From NCBI GenBank assembly GCA_945875935.1, contig CAMCNE010000113.1:1-6981 (forward strand): 6,981 bases of DNA, read 5' to 3'. The first letter of the stretch is position 1; each line of letters opens with the position of its first letter. The stretch comes from Bordetella parapertussis (GTDB lineage: Bacteria; Pseudomonadota; Gammaproteobacteria; Burkholderiales; Burkholderiaceae_C). The translations under genes were made by a program, and so were the position numbers. The notes under the pieces were generated by a model. That model saw nothing but the letters and a program-made list of their open reading frames with translations. It made no database searches and was not told the DNA's origin. This document shows positions 6,445-6,981 of the stretch, piece by piece.

Positions 6445-6981
6445 TCACTTCTTTTCTTTGACTTCGGTGAACTCGGCATCCACCACGTTGTCATCGGCTG
6501 GCTTGTCTGACGCGCCCGCCGATTGTGGTGCCCCCTCGCCAGCGGCTGCACCGGCCGCAGCGGCTGCTGCCTGCGATTCGGCGTAGACCTTCTCGCCAAG
6601 CTTCTGGCTGGCCGTCATCAGCGCTTCGGTCTTGGCTTCGATGTCGGCCTGATCCTCGCTCTTGAGCGATTCTTCGGCGTCTTTCAAGGCGGCTTCGATC
6701 TTTTCCTTGTCGCCGGCTTCGAGCTTGTCGCCATGCTCGGCGAGGCTCTTCTTCACGCTGTGCACCATCGCATCGGCCGAATTGCGCGCCTGGATCAGGC
6801 CGAGTTTCTTCTTGTCTTCGGCGGCGTTCAGCTCGGCGTCTTTCACCATCTGCTGGATCTCGGCTTCGGTCAGACCCGAGTTGGCCTTGATGGTGATCTT
6901 GTTTTCCTTGCCGGTGCCCTTGTCCTTGGCGCCCACGTGCAAGATGCCGTTGGCGTCGATGTCGAAGCTCACCTCGATCTG
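6445..6981 (-). CDS. dnaK: DnaK (Hsp70) chaperone, C-terminal 178 residues
   Basis: The 3' end of dnaK; the ATPase domain and most of the substrate-binding beta-sandwich lie beyond the window. The visible part begins QIEVSFDIDANGILHV, the end of the beta-sandwich, which is nearly invariant in DnaK, then KITIKANSGLTEAEIQQMV at the start of the helical lid. It continues through the lid (RNSADAMVHSVKKSLAEHG; GDKLEAGDKEKIEAALKD) to an Ala/Gly-rich flexible linker. It ends DNVVDAEFTEVKEKK, the conserved acidic tail of proteobacterial DnaK. The TGA stop is at 6447-6445. The apparent GTG start at 6972 is an internal Val codon, not a start. DnaK refolds and holds proteins using ATP together with DnaJ, encoded next, and GrpE, not seen here. 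Confidence 0.98.
   Translation of the reverse strand, partial: QIEVSFDIDANGILHVGAKDKGTGKENKITIKANSGLTEAEIQQMVKDAELNAAEDKKKLGLIQARNSADAMVHSVKKSLAEHGDKLEAGDKEKIEAALKDAEESLKSEDQADIEAKTEALMTASQKLGEKVYAESQAAAAAAGAAAGEGAPQSAGASDKPADDNVVDAEFTEVKEKK

Noticed and set aside
5292..6461. 389-codon open frame on the plus strand
   Set aside because: It is antisense to dnaJ and the dnaK-dnaJ gap, with low-complexity Ala/Arg-rich translation. dnaJ is unquestionable.
1..6981. CRISPR array, tRNA, rRNA or insertion sequence
   Set aside because: No short regularly spaced repeats, tRNA-like folds, transposase motifs or terminal inverted repeats were seen; the only large repeat is the gene array itself.

Overview
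The window looks like a high-GC betaproteobacterial chromosome, most likely Burkholderiales and possibly Comamonadaceae. That placement rests on the style of the DnaK and DnaJ sequences and on G/C-rich third codon positions; no rRNA or other decisive taxonomic marker is present. All five genes are on the minus strand, so the biological order runs from high to low coordinates.

Right end (6981 to 5148): the C-terminal part of dnaK, cut by the window edge, then a 133-nt gap, then a complete dnaJ. This is the classical Hsp70/Hsp40 chaperone pair. The heat-shock promoter is upstream of dnaK and outside the window.

Remainder (5147 to 1): three consecutive paralogous genes of about 540 codons, each with an N-terminal CheY-like receiver domain followed by a helical TPR-type region and a conserved C-terminal block. 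Genes A (5011-3383) and B (3200-1575) are complete. Gene C (1395 to the window edge) lacks its 3' end. They align without gaps over the first 465 residues where I compared them, so they are recent or strongly constrained tandem duplicates with a repeat period of about 1.8 kb.

The most notable observation is regulatory. Each of the three intergenic spacers (136, 182 and 179 nt) contains the same two-part motif, TCAAG-N14/15-TCCGATA(A/T), on the coding strand and 90-125 nt before the start codon. It resembles the sigma-28 (FliA) flagellar and chemotaxis promoter consensus, with one mismatch per box in the best copies. The rest of each leader has diverged. This suggests that each gene has its own class-3 flagellar-type promoter and that the family acts in motility or chemotaxis signalling, despite sitting directly behind dnaKJ. 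The function is inferred; I do not recognise a named gene.
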